Notes under the pieces: generated by a model | The model's input: the letters and a program-made list of their open reading frames with translations, nothing else | Told to the model about the DNA's origin: nothing | Databases searched by the model: none | Shown: positions 26,216-33,354 of the stretch, one piece after another | Layout of the letters: the number at the start of each line of letters is the position of its first letter | Numbering within the stretch: position 1 is the first letter of the stretch | Assembly (NCBI GenBank): GCA_910587655.1 | Contig: CAJUND010000031.1 | Coordinates: 1-39,703 of the forward strand | Reading direction: 5' to 3' | Source of the DNA: an uncultured Agathobacter sp. | Lineage (GTDB): Bacteria > Bacillota > Clostridia > Lachnospirales > Lachnospiraceae | Length of the DNA: 39,703 nt | Made by a program: the position numbers and the translations under genes

Positions 26216-26223
26216 GCATTGCA

Positions 26224-26415
26224 TTAAAAGAATACAGGACCTTTATAAGTGCGAGTAATAACCAAACAGTTTATCGCGCCTGACATTGTTGTTGTTTCTG
26301 TCCGAGATTCATAGTGCGTTTCAATACAGTCTAACCCACATCCCTCCATAGTTGTGTCAAGCGCAATTTTGTTTTCAATCTTCCTTACTTCCAGTTTCAT
26401 TTTGTCTTTCCTCAT
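26224..26415 (-). CDS. Candidate RiPP precursor peptide
   Basis: A 63-residue peptide starting MRKDKMKLEVRKIENK, preceded by GGAGG 8 nt before the ATG; upstream in-frame ATGs overlap the radical SAM gene and are less well placed. The first 20 residues are charged like a leader. The rest has three cysteines (C26, C30, C50) and is rich in Thr, Ser and Gly, with CGLDC in the middle and an ending of YKGPVFF. It lies directly between two radical SAM genes and a protease. I recognise no known precursor family, so the core boundary and modification type are unknown. It could instead be a small accessory protein. Confidence 0.7.
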   Translation of the reverse strand: MRKDKMKLEVRKIENKIALDTTMEGCGLDCIETHYESRTETTTMSGAINCLVITRTYKGPVFF

Positions 26416-26455
26416 AGCATTTTCCTCCATCTCTTTACATCCGGCGTTTTGGGAT

Positions 26456-27481
26456 TCATTTATTTTGTGTGGAAATATTATCACTGTAACTTTGGTACTT
26501 TAAATTCCGCCTATGCAGCTCACATACCAGCGGAATGGGAGAACCACAGTCCCCCATAACTGCTCTGTTGATAATCCTGCATCTCACATTGTCGCAGCTG
26601 TCATAACCTCCGCATCCGGCACATACAGACAGTTCTTTTTCTGAAATTTGCTTTATCTGCTTCTGCCGTTCTTCCAGAATACCAGTAAACACATTTCCAA
26701 TATACATATCTGCTTCCCCTACTGCCATAATGCAGGGATATACGCTTCCATCTGTGTCCACATGGAAGCTTTCTACGCCGCCACTGCAGGCTGGTTTGTT
26801 TTGCGCCTTATATCCAATCGGCAGACCCACCGAGTCCAAAAGTCCGGTTCCTCCCAGCTCCTGTCTTAAAATCCTGCATTCATTTTCCAGCTTGTTCACT
26901 TCTTCAACTGTCCACTCTGAATCAAAGACATCCACTTCTGCATCAATATATACAAATCCATTCTGTAACAGAAATCGTACATTTTCTGCCAGGCATTTTC
27001 CTGTCTTTGCTCCAACTGTCATTCGGATTAACAAATTCTTATGTTTATCTCTTAAAATACCCGCATTACGGAGTACACTTTCAAAGGTACTTTCTCCCAA
27101 AACATTCCGACGGTTTCTGTCATTCGTCTTTTTGTCCCCGTCAAGGCTCACCGAAACAGAGGACATATGCCCTGCCAGGTATTCTGCATCTTCTTCCCTC
27201 AGACAGTAAGCATTCGTTGTAATTCCATAAATAAACCTGAATGCTTTCTGGTTGTCCAGCCGGTCAATGATATATTTTATAATTTCCATGTTCAGCAATG
27301 GCTCACCACCATGAAATCTCACATGATAAAATTCTTTTTCCATGGAAGCGGCTGTTTTTATCATCCAGTTTACCACTGCCTCCGCGGTATCTTCCTTCAT
27401 ATAATTATTTTGTTTTTTACTGCCTTCGTAACAGTATCCGCAGTTCATGTTACATGCTCTTGTAACCCAGATTGTAAACAT
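26456..27481 (-). CDS. Radical SAM/SPASM peptide maturase 2
   Basis: A 341-residue radical SAM enzyme. The 4Fe-4S motif is C10-x3-C14-x2-C17 (ACNMNCGYC), followed by FHGGEPLL (SAM-binding). A C-terminal SPASM-type cysteine set (C232, C250, C287, C290, C296, C301, C312, C320) would hold auxiliary clusters. The sequence resembles anSME-type enzymes that modify peptide side chains. It has almost no residues before the radical SAM motif and no RRE domain of its own. The ATG directly follows the TAG of maturase 1, with GGGGGA upstream, so the two are coupled. Confidence 0.92.
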   Translation of the reverse strand: MFTIWVTRACNMNCGYCYEGSKKQNNYMKEDTAEAVVNWMIKTAASMEKEFYHVRFHGGEPLLNMEIIKYIIDRLDNQKAFRFIYGITTNAYCLREEDAEYLAGHMSSVSVSLDGDKKTNDRNRRNVLGESTFESVLRNAGILRDKHKNLLIRMTVGAKTGKCLAENVRFLLQNGFVYIDAEVDVFDSEWTVEEVNKLENECRILRQELGGTGLLDSVGLPIGYKAQNKPACSGGVESFHVDTDGSVYPCIMAVGEADMYIGNVFTGILEERQKQIKQISEKELSVCAGCGGYDSCDNVRCRIINRAVMGDCGSPIPLVCELHRRNLKYQSYSDNISTQNK

Positions 27482-28543
27482 CTACATCCCCCAGACCATT
27501 TTTGACAAAAACTTTCTTCTGCCCTCACAGTGGGAATCCGCTTCCCTGCCTGCATAAAATTCAGCTGCTGCACAGTACCTGCAGAATATCTGCACTTCAC
27601 AGTCGGCACACTCCGCACTACTGCCTTTTAACATCTGTTCATAATTTTTCAGACCACTGGTATTAATCCCATCTTTTTCTACAATCATTTTTGAAATGTC
27701 ACTGCATTCCAGGGCGTTTCCCAACTGAAATTTTTCATCATCCAGCATCTGGCAGGGAAAGATTTCCCCCTTTGCACTAATGGATACCTTTCCCCTTCCT
27801 GCCCTGCAGCTTCGGCAGGGAATGGTTGTCTGAAAATTCTTATTGTCCGCTTTCGTTTCACCCATCTTTTGTTCGGAAGCTTCCACTGCTTTGGCTTCCG
27901 CTGTTCCTGGTGACAGCCAGCTGTTATTTTCCAATCCTCTTCCAATCGGAGAAAAAAGTCTGGGTATACACTTAACCCCCAGAGAACTGCACAACTCACT
28001 GAACTTATCTGTTTTCCCATTAGTAACTGCCGTTTCTACCATCGAGAGGGATATGTATTTTCTATCAAACCCATGGTCTATTAACTGGTGAACCACATGA
28101 ACCACCTTTTCGAAAACCCCCTTTCCCCGTATTGCAGCACAAGTTTCCTCATCATACCCGTCAATACTCAGTGAAATAGCACCAAAGCTTTTTACTATCT
28201 CATCTATGTTGTCGGAATTAATCAGCAGTCCGTTTGTCATAAGTTCGAGTTTTCCACTATACCGACTAACAATATATCTTAACAGTTCAAAAAAATCATT
28301 TCTTACCATCGGCTCTCCACCGGTTAAAACAACCAGCTCTGGCTTAACAGCAAGCACATTATCTATTACCGTCTTCCACTGCTCCGTAGAAAGGTATTCC
28401 TTTTCTGATACACTAACTGCAGACGCTGCACAGTGTGTACAGTGAAGGTTGCATCTGTGCGTAATTGCCATGTCAACTGTATCAATCCCCTCCCTGCCTG
28501 ATACCAGTATCTTTTTATTAATTAGGGAAGTAAAAATCTTCAT
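27482..28543 (-). CDS. Radical SAM/SPASM peptide maturase 1
   Basis: A 353-residue radical SAM enzyme. The cluster motif is C31-x3-C35-x2-C38 (RCNLHCTHC), then LTGGEP at 73-78. SPASM cysteines sit at 243, 246, 264, 312, 315, 321, 324 and 339. Such enzymes install thioether, C-C or other crosslinks in ribosomal peptides. The ATG is preceded by AGGGAG and lies 15 bp after the RRE gene. Two different SPASM enzymes in one operon suggest either two successive modifications or two sites on the same precursor. Confidence 0.92.
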   Translation of the reverse strand: MKIFTSLINKKILVSGREGIDTVDMAITHRCNLHCTHCAASAVSVSEKEYLSTEQWKTVIDNVLAVKPELVVLTGGEPMVRNDFFELLRYIVSRYSGKLELMTNGLLINSDNIDEIVKSFGAISLSIDGYDEETCAAIRGKGVFEKVVHVVHQLIDHGFDRKYISLSMVETAVTNGKTDKFSELCSSLGVKCIPRLFSPIGRGLENNSWLSPGTAEAKAVEASEQKMGETKADNKNFQTTIPCRSCRAGRGKVSISAKGEIFPCQMLDDEKFQLGNALECSDISKMIVEKDGINTSGLKNYEQMLKGSSAECADCEVQIFCRYCAAAEFYAGREADSHCEGRRKFLSKMVWGM

Positions 28544-28558
28544 GTAATACTCCCTGTC

Positions 28559-28750
28559 TTATGCACAGGCAGCATCACAGATTTCCTGCGGGGTATAAGC
28601 TTCAACATATCTTTTTATTGCTTCCCAGCACTCTGCAGGCATTTTAAGGTGCGTCCCATATCCGGTACTGCAGACCATTGTAATGTTTTCCTTATTTATC
28701 ATCTGCACGTACTTTGATATCTTGTAATTTTTCTTTAAGTCTATTTCCAT
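28559..28750 (-). CDS. Stand-alone RRE/PqqD-like peptide-recognition protein
   Basis: A 63-residue protein starting MEIDLKKNYKISKYVQ. The pattern of an N-terminal strand region, then LKMPAECWEAIKRYVE and YTPQEICDAACA, matches the small PqqD/RRE winged-helix fold that delivers leader peptides to radical SAM enzymes. The chosen ATG has GAGG 9 nt upstream; the ATG five codons earlier (28765) has no ribosome-binding site. It is the first gene of the operon, and neither maturase carries its own RRE. The alternative is that this is a second precursor, since it ends in a Cys-containing tail (C-D-A-A-C-A). Confidence 0.7.
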   Translation of the reverse strand: MEIDLKKNYKISKYVQMINKENITMVCSTGYGTHLKMPAECWEAIKRYVEAYTPQEICDAACA

Positions 28751-28800
28751 ATCAATTTTCCTCATATGATATATGCTGATTTCTATTTAATTTATATCTT

Positions 28801-28855
28801 ACTTTATCACATTATATTTATAATTGCAATATTTATTTCACGTCATTTTTTGACG
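28801..28855 (-). promoter_or_regulatory. Promoter and operator-like repeat of the RiPP operon
   Basis: On the minus strand TTGCAA (28829-28824) and TAAAGT (28806-28801) are 17 bp apart, about 50 bp before the RRE start. Just upstream of the -35 is CGTCA-N5-TGACG (28841-28855), an inverted repeat of operator size. Both hexamers are imperfect, which fits an activated promoter. The region is strongly AT-rich. Confidence 0.55.
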
Positions 28856-28925
28856 CAAACTGTTTATATTTATTCAAATTAAAAGAATATATTTTATAAT
28901 AAAAATGAAGAAGTTCAGAGATATA

Positions 28926-28983
28926 AGACATACATCTTTGATGTAAGGCAGCTTTAGTCTTACATCAAAGATGTAAGACAAGT
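28926..28983 (-). repeat. ACATC/GATGT hairpin element behind the FtsX remnant
   Basis: A perfect 10-bp inverted repeat GTCTTACATC-AAA-GATGTAAGAC (28957-28979) stands next to a second, imperfect TACATC-TTT-GATGTA palindrome (about 28931-28945). The same core follows the intact FtsX gene at 22077-22112, so element and gene end were duplicated together. Confidence 0.65.
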
Positions 28984-29450
28984 ACCAATATCCGTCCGGC
29001 GGTTCGGGTATGCCATGGCAAGCGCGCACATTTCTACTGCAAGCAGGATTCCCGGAAGGAACGACGGTTTCCACACAAGGTAGTTCATCCTGCCGGAAAG
29101 TGAGTGCACGGATTACGGCAAAACTTACAATCTGTCCCATGATGTACCCCGGTACCGCTGCCGCCAGCACGGTGTAGAGGTTTTCCAGCCGAAGTACCAT
29201 AACCAGACGCCCCCTTATCATGCCGAATTGCTCCAGTTGTTTTTTTACACGCTCCTTGAGCGGTAGGAAATGTTTTTTCCACCTTCCTTTTCCAGACGCT
29301 CCGCTGCACAGCTGTCTCCTATAGCTGTCTCCTGCCACTGCCAGAACCTCGTAGTCCTTTCTGGGCAGGGAATCAAAATACAGATAATGTCCGTTTTCAT
29401 CTTGTTCCCAGTATTGTTTTGCAGATTCATCCTTTGGATAATCACTGTAT
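28980..29450 (-). pseudogene. Shredded copy of the FtsX-type permease gene
   Basis: Segments in several frames match the intact permease at 22099-24702. Upstream is a stretch with QYWEQDENGHY and FDSLPRKDYEVLAV, then GDSYRRQLCSG; the fragment NISYRSRSV in another frame; QLEQFGM joined directly to RGRLVMVLRLENLYTVLAAA; and, after a further shift, MNYLVWKPSFLPG and AYPNRRTDIGTCLTS. Large internal deletions and at least two frameshifts make it non-functional. Homology ends sharply near 29450, where the truncated kinase gene on the other strand begins. Confidence 0.9.
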
Positions 29451-29452
29451 AC

Positions 29453-30422
29453 CTGATTTGTTTTATCTTATTTCATACTTTGTTTTTCTTGCATGTATAT
29501 GTCTTGGCATCCGGCATCTGTTTTCTTATGTAACCCGTAATCTGAAAACAAAAATCCCCGTGCCGCTTCTGTCCGTGGTCACGGTGAACTGGTGCAACTG
29601 CGTGTTTCTTTTTGTGATGTTATTTGTATTTACAGAAACTGACGAATCCGGCAGTATGAAAAGACTGCTGCTGACCTGCAACCTGCTGGTATGCTACTTT
29701 ATTCTCAATGGAATACTGGCTGCTAATATGATAAAAAATACATGGAAAAACTGGATATGGAAATGAGGCAGGAATCCTATGACCGGCTGCAGGAATATAC
29801 CAGCCAGGTGGAACAGATGTATTCCACCCTGCGTTCATTCAAACACGACTATTCCAACATCATGCTGTCCATGTCCGGTTATATGCAGACAGACGACATG
29901 GAGGGACTAAAAGCTTATTTTGACAGGGAAATCCTTCCGCTGAATCAAAATGTAACAAAAGATACGGCGCATTTAAACCAGCTGATAAACATAAAACCAA
30001 TGGAATTAAAAAGTATTATTTCCGCCAAATTGCTGTATGCCATGGAGCTGAATATTCATGTCAGTGTGGAAATTGAGGGGAAAATTACAGATCCTGCGAT
30101 AGATATTCTGGATTTATCCAGGATTACGGGCATCTTTCTTGATAATGCAATAGAAGCTGCCATGGAAACAGAGACACCCTCGCTCCGGTTTGCCGCGATG
30201 CAGCTGGATATGAAAAATGTTTTTATATTTTCCAATTCCTTTTTTGATCAGGGAATTCCCATTGCCATAATGGCAAATCCGAATGTATCAACAAAAGGAA
30301 AAAAGCGGGGACTGGGGCTGTATAATGCCCATGAAATAATTTCCAGATATGAGTCTGTTTTTCTGGATACGGAAATTAAAAACCAGACATTTTTACAGCG
30401 GCTTCATATTCCCACTGCCTAA
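29453..30422 (+). pseudogene. AgrC-like sensor histidine kinase, 5'-truncated and frameshifted
   Basis: The frame first encodes membrane helices (LISYFVFLACICLG, VNWCNCVFLFVMLFVF, LLVCYFILNGILAAN) without a start of its own, then stops. The kinase body continues one base out of frame from 29742 (MEKLDMEMRQESYDRL, 226 codons). It has the H-box in LRSFKHDYSN, N-box FLDNAIEAA and G-box KRGLGLYNAHEI of the HPK10/AgrC type. The shift falls in A6 at 29733-29738; one more A would join the frames. The 5' end is lost at the junction with the FtsX remnant. A soluble kinase domain from 29742 could still be made. Confidence 0.85.
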
Positions 30423-30435
30423 ACCAGCCTGGGAA

Positions 30436-30471
30436 AAAACATGTTGTTTAATCCGTAAAACATGTTATAAT
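30436..30471 (+). promoter_or_regulatory. Promoter with 21-bp-spaced direct repeats before the response regulator
   Basis: TTGTTT (30444-30449) and TATAAT (30466-30471) are 16 bp apart, 25 bp before the regulator ATG. The 10-bp sequence AAAACATGTT occurs at 30436-30445 and again at 30457-30466, exactly 21 bp apart. Direct repeats two helical turns apart are the layout used by LytTR regulators, so autoregulation is plausible, though the sequence is not a clean LytTR consensus. Confidence 0.55.
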
Positions 30472-30496
30472 AAGAAAAAAATAGGGAAGACATGGC

Positions 30497-31108
30497 ATGA
30501 TTCATATATACATTTGCGAAGATAACCAGACACAGCTTGAGAGTTTCCAGAAATATATATCCGATTCCGTGATGATTGAAGAACTGGATATGCAGATTGC
30601 CCTCGCCACGCGCAGTCCGCAGGAGCTTCTTGATGCTGTTTTTGCAGACAAAAATACAGGACTTTTCTTTCTTGACATTGAATTAAATTCAGAAATGAAC
30701 GGCCTGACGCTCGCCCAGCAGATTCGCCGGATACAGCCCCGCTGTTTTATTATTTTCATCACCTCACATCTGGAAATGGGATTTCTTACTTTTCAGTATA
30801 AAGTGGAAGCGCTGGATTTCATCATAAAAAATTCCCCGGAACAGATAAAATCCAGAATCCATGAATGCCTTCTTGATGTTGACAGAAAATATACATCACT
30901 AAACAATCGTCAAAACACCTTTATCATTCACCAGAATAACAGATACACTGCATTCAGCTATGACGAAATCATCTTTTTTGAAACCTCCGGTAATATCCAC
31001 AAAATGATACTCCATGCCAGAAACCGTGTCATCGAATTTACCGGGCAGTTAAAGGATATGGAAAAGGAACTAAAAAAATTAACTGCTGCGGACTGTCCCC
31101 ATCAGTAA
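30497..31108 (+). CDS. LytTR/AgrA-like response regulator, C-terminally truncated
   Basis: A 203-residue protein. Residues 1 to about 125 form a receiver domain (CEDN acidic pocket at the N-terminus, phospho-acceptor Asp in FFLDIELN, then FITSH and the Lys region). From about 135 a LytTR domain starts (FIIHQNNRYTAFSYDEIIFFE...), but the frame ends soon after FTGQLKDMEKELKKL. AgrA-type proteins continue some 40 residues with a conserved RCHKS-like motif that is absent here and not found in the DNA that follows. DNA binding is therefore doubtful. GGGAAG precedes the ATG. It lies 74 bp after the kinase. Confidence 0.85.
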   Translation: MIHIYICEDNQTQLESFQKYISDSVMIEELDMQIALATRSPQELLDAVFADKNTGLFFLDIELNSEMNGLTLAQQIRRIQPRCFIIFITSHLEMGFLTFQYKVEALDFIIKNSPEQIKSRIHECLLDVDRKYTSLNNRQNTFIIHQNNRYTAFSYDEIIFFETSGNIHKMILHARNRVIEFTGQLKDMEKELKKLTAADCPHQ

Positions 31109-31111
31109 ATA

Positions 31112-31155
31112 CCCCGGAACAGATGCATCATCCATTCCGGGGCAAAATTTTTTTA
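31112..31155 (+). terminator. Intrinsic terminator after the response regulator
   Basis: CCCCGGAA/TTCCGGGG (31112-31119/31135-31142) with an inner GATG-CAT-CATC hairpin is followed by CAAAATTTTTTT on the plus strand. It lies between convergent genes, so it may also help stop the epimerase operon. Confidence 0.85.
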
Positions 31156-31162
31156 TGTTATT

Positions 31163-32665
31163 TTAGTGAAGTCCGTTATAAGTTACCCTGTAAATTCGGT
31201 TATGGTCCGGCAAAAACGAAGGCGTTGTCTCCGGCCGGATATTTACAATATTTCCAAAAAACATGTAAGGGGCAAGGTTGTAGTGGGACGGACGCTCCCA
31301 TTCCGGCAGGGCATAGTACAGATCAAATTCCGTATCCTTTATGCGGCTTGCCGTCATGTACCCAAACAGGGCGTGTTCAAAACTGTGCAGCGAAGTCTTC
31401 CAGTTATGCGCTTTCGGATACTGGATGACCGGCTTATCCGTTTTGCCGTCCACCATGTGCCAGATTTCCCCGTATTCTTTATCCACCATTTTATCCATCC
31501 AGTAACGGTGGGTATTGTTCAGGTATTTATAGTAGTACGGGTCGTGTACGGAAAGAATTTCACATGCCTGGTCAAGCTCTGCCAGTATCCACCATTCCTT
31601 GTCCTTATCCAGGTTTCCGTCTGCATCAAAACGTCTTGCCCAGGAACCGGTTTCCTCTATGTATGCCTCCCGGATAATTTTGTCAATTTTCGGGCGGGCA
31701 AAATCAATGTAGAACGGATCCCCCAGAAGCTCGCCGATTTTTAAGATGACCCAGAAGGTTTTCACGGAATGCCCGAAATCCGTATGGTCGGTTCCAAGCT
31801 CCATGGAGTGGGAATTACTTTCCATTCCCCAGAAAAATTTATAGTGTTCGCTGTAAAACTGTGTAATCAGGATATCTGCAATTTTTTTCATGTCCTTTTT
31901 CCAGATTCCCTGGTACGGCTCCGGCAGAACCGGCGTCAGCATCAGCATATAGGCATACAGCTGGTCAAGCTGTGCAACAATCTGCACCTCTGCATCCTTT
32001 GTATGCTTTGGTTTCCATGTAAGATAACCCTTGCCGTCATCCATGTATACTTTGAATATGTAATCCTTTAACTGGATAATTTTGTGGAGGATGGTATTGT
32101 CATGTGTCAGGAAATAATACATGCCAAGTCCGGTCAGGCCATAGGCAAGATCCTGGCTGGTTCTTTCTTTGTAATCTTTGTCCCATTCTTTGGATTCCTC
32201 CTCCTGCAGCACATGCATGCCATAGTTTCCGTCCATTGCCTCGGCAAGGGCAAGCGCCCCTTTTCTGCATACCTCCAGATAATGCGGGTCCCCCGTCATG
32301 TGAAAGGCTATTCCAAATGCATATGTCTGCCGGGAATGCGCCCGGACAAAATTATATTCCGGCTGCACAAGTCCTTCTGTTACCGGATCCTTTAATGCCT
32401 GCTTAAATTCTTTCGGCCAGTCTTTCGGATCCGCCGGCAGATTTTTCCCTTTATTGGTCCGGTAAGTACGGAAAAGTCCTCCATGGAGCTCTGTCGCCTC
32501 CGGCGTGTCCCAGAACTTCATTAAATCCTTTACCATGTGGTCCTTCCAGACACGCGGCTCCAGCGCCTCCTCTATCAGTTTTTCCATATCCTGCTTTTTT
32601 GCTTCCGCCTTTGCCTGGCAAACCGGCTGAGACGGAAGATTTGTATAATCTTTTTCTGTACCCAT
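31163..32665 (-). CDS. AGE-family (N-acylglucosamine 2-epimerase-like) sugar epimerase/isomerase
   Basis: A 500-residue (alpha/alpha)6-barrel protein. Family landmarks are the conserved His-rich blocks DFGHSVKTFW and HNWKTSLHSFEHALFGYM, together with EWWILAELDQA and TYAFGIAFHMTG. Members interconvert free sugars (GlcNAc/ManNAc, mannose/fructose, cellobiose epimerisation); the exact substrate cannot be read. It has about 100 residues more than the shortest members. No signal peptide. GAAGGAGAAG precedes the ATG. It is the last gene of an operon with two DJ-1-superfamily proteins. Confidence 0.82.
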   Translation of the reverse strand: MGTEKDYTNLPSQPVCQAKAEAKKQDMEKLIEEALEPRVWKDHMVKDLMKFWDTPEATELHGGLFRTYRTNKGKNLPADPKDWPKEFKQALKDPVTEGLVQPEYNFVRAHSRQTYAFGIAFHMTGDPHYLEVCRKGALALAEAMDGNYGMHVLQEEESKEWDKDYKERTSQDLAYGLTGLGMYYFLTHDNTILHKIIQLKDYIFKVYMDDGKGYLTWKPKHTKDAEVQIVAQLDQLYAYMLMLTPVLPEPYQGIWKKDMKKIADILITQFYSEHYKFFWGMESNSHSMELGTDHTDFGHSVKTFWVILKIGELLGDPFYIDFARPKIDKIIREAYIEETGSWARRFDADGNLDKDKEWWILAELDQACEILSVHDPYYYKYLNNTHRYWMDKMVDKEYGEIWHMVDGKTDKPVIQYPKAHNWKTSLHSFEHALFGYMTASRIKDTEFDLYYALPEWERPSHYNLAPYMFFGNIVNIRPETTPSFLPDHNRIYRVTYNGLH

Positions 32666-32714
32666 ATTTCTTCTCCTTCTTTACCTGAACATCAGTTTCT
32701 CTGGTTATCCGTTT

Positions 32715-33344
32715 TTATTCCGCCGGTGTGTTTGCCAGTCTGTTATATGTAGCAACCAGCGTTTCCCCGTAAAGCTCCAGGTCCGCTGCAGAACGTCCGG
32801 TCACTAAATCACGGTCCACAACAACATGGGACGGGTCAGGGACATATTCTCCTCCTGCATTTATCACATCCGCCAGTACAACTGTATGGCAGATGACTTT
32901 TCTGCCTTTCAGCAGCTCCGGCAAAGGCGTCAGAATCCAGAGCGCATGACACAGCGCCCCTTTTACAATCTGCGGGTTCATCATGGCGCCTGCCATAAAC
33001 CGTACTGCTGCCGGGGAACGGACAAGGTCAGGATTTCCCAGGGAACCCATCGGCGGAATTTCCCGCAGCCTGCATGCCACATAATTTGCCGCGCACAGCA
33101 CGATGGCATAATCATTCGGGTTTACATCTGCCACCTCGTTTTTTACCAGCATTTTCTGCAGCTGTTTGCTTTCACTGTCCACATCACTGACCAGATACCG
33201 TTCCGGCTGTCCCCACAGCTGTGTCAGATAATCCACCTGTGCGCCATACCTGGTAAAAAACGTCTGGTAAAAGTTTATTTCCTCCGGAATGTATTCCGTC
33301 TCTACCAGTACTGCAACTTTTTTTCCTTCTAATATTCTGTCCAT
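32715..33344 (-). CDS. DJ-1/PfpI-family protein, short form
   Basis: A 209-residue flavodoxin-like DJ-1/PfpI protein. An N-terminal strand KKVAVLVETEYIPEEINFYQ carries the family glutamate, and GALCHALWILTP holds the likely nucleophilic cysteine with its His neighbour; HVVVDRDLVTGRSAADLELYG is the typical C-terminal block. Members are glyoxalase/deglycase-like, proteases or chaperones. The start MDRILEGKK has GGAGG 5 nt upstream, so the earlier ATG at 33365 is rejected. It lies 10 bp after the longer DJ-1-type gene and 49 bp before the epimerase. Confidence 0.88.
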   Translation of the reverse strand: MDRILEGKKVAVLVETEYIPEEINFYQTFFTRYGAQVDYLTQLWGQPERYLVSDVDSESKQLQKMLVKNEVADVNPNDYAIVLCAANYVACRLREIPPMGSLGNPDLVRSPAAVRFMAGAMMNPQIVKGALCHALWILTPLPELLKGRKVICHTVVLADVINAGGEYVPDPSHVVVDRDLVTGRSAADLELYGETLVATYNRLANTPAE

Positions 33345-33354
33345 ATCTGCCTCC

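Noticed and set aside
29419..29766. 115-codon membrane protein as an independent gene
   Set aside because: It starts inside FtsX-derived sequence without a ribosome-binding site; it is the broken N-terminal part of the kinase.
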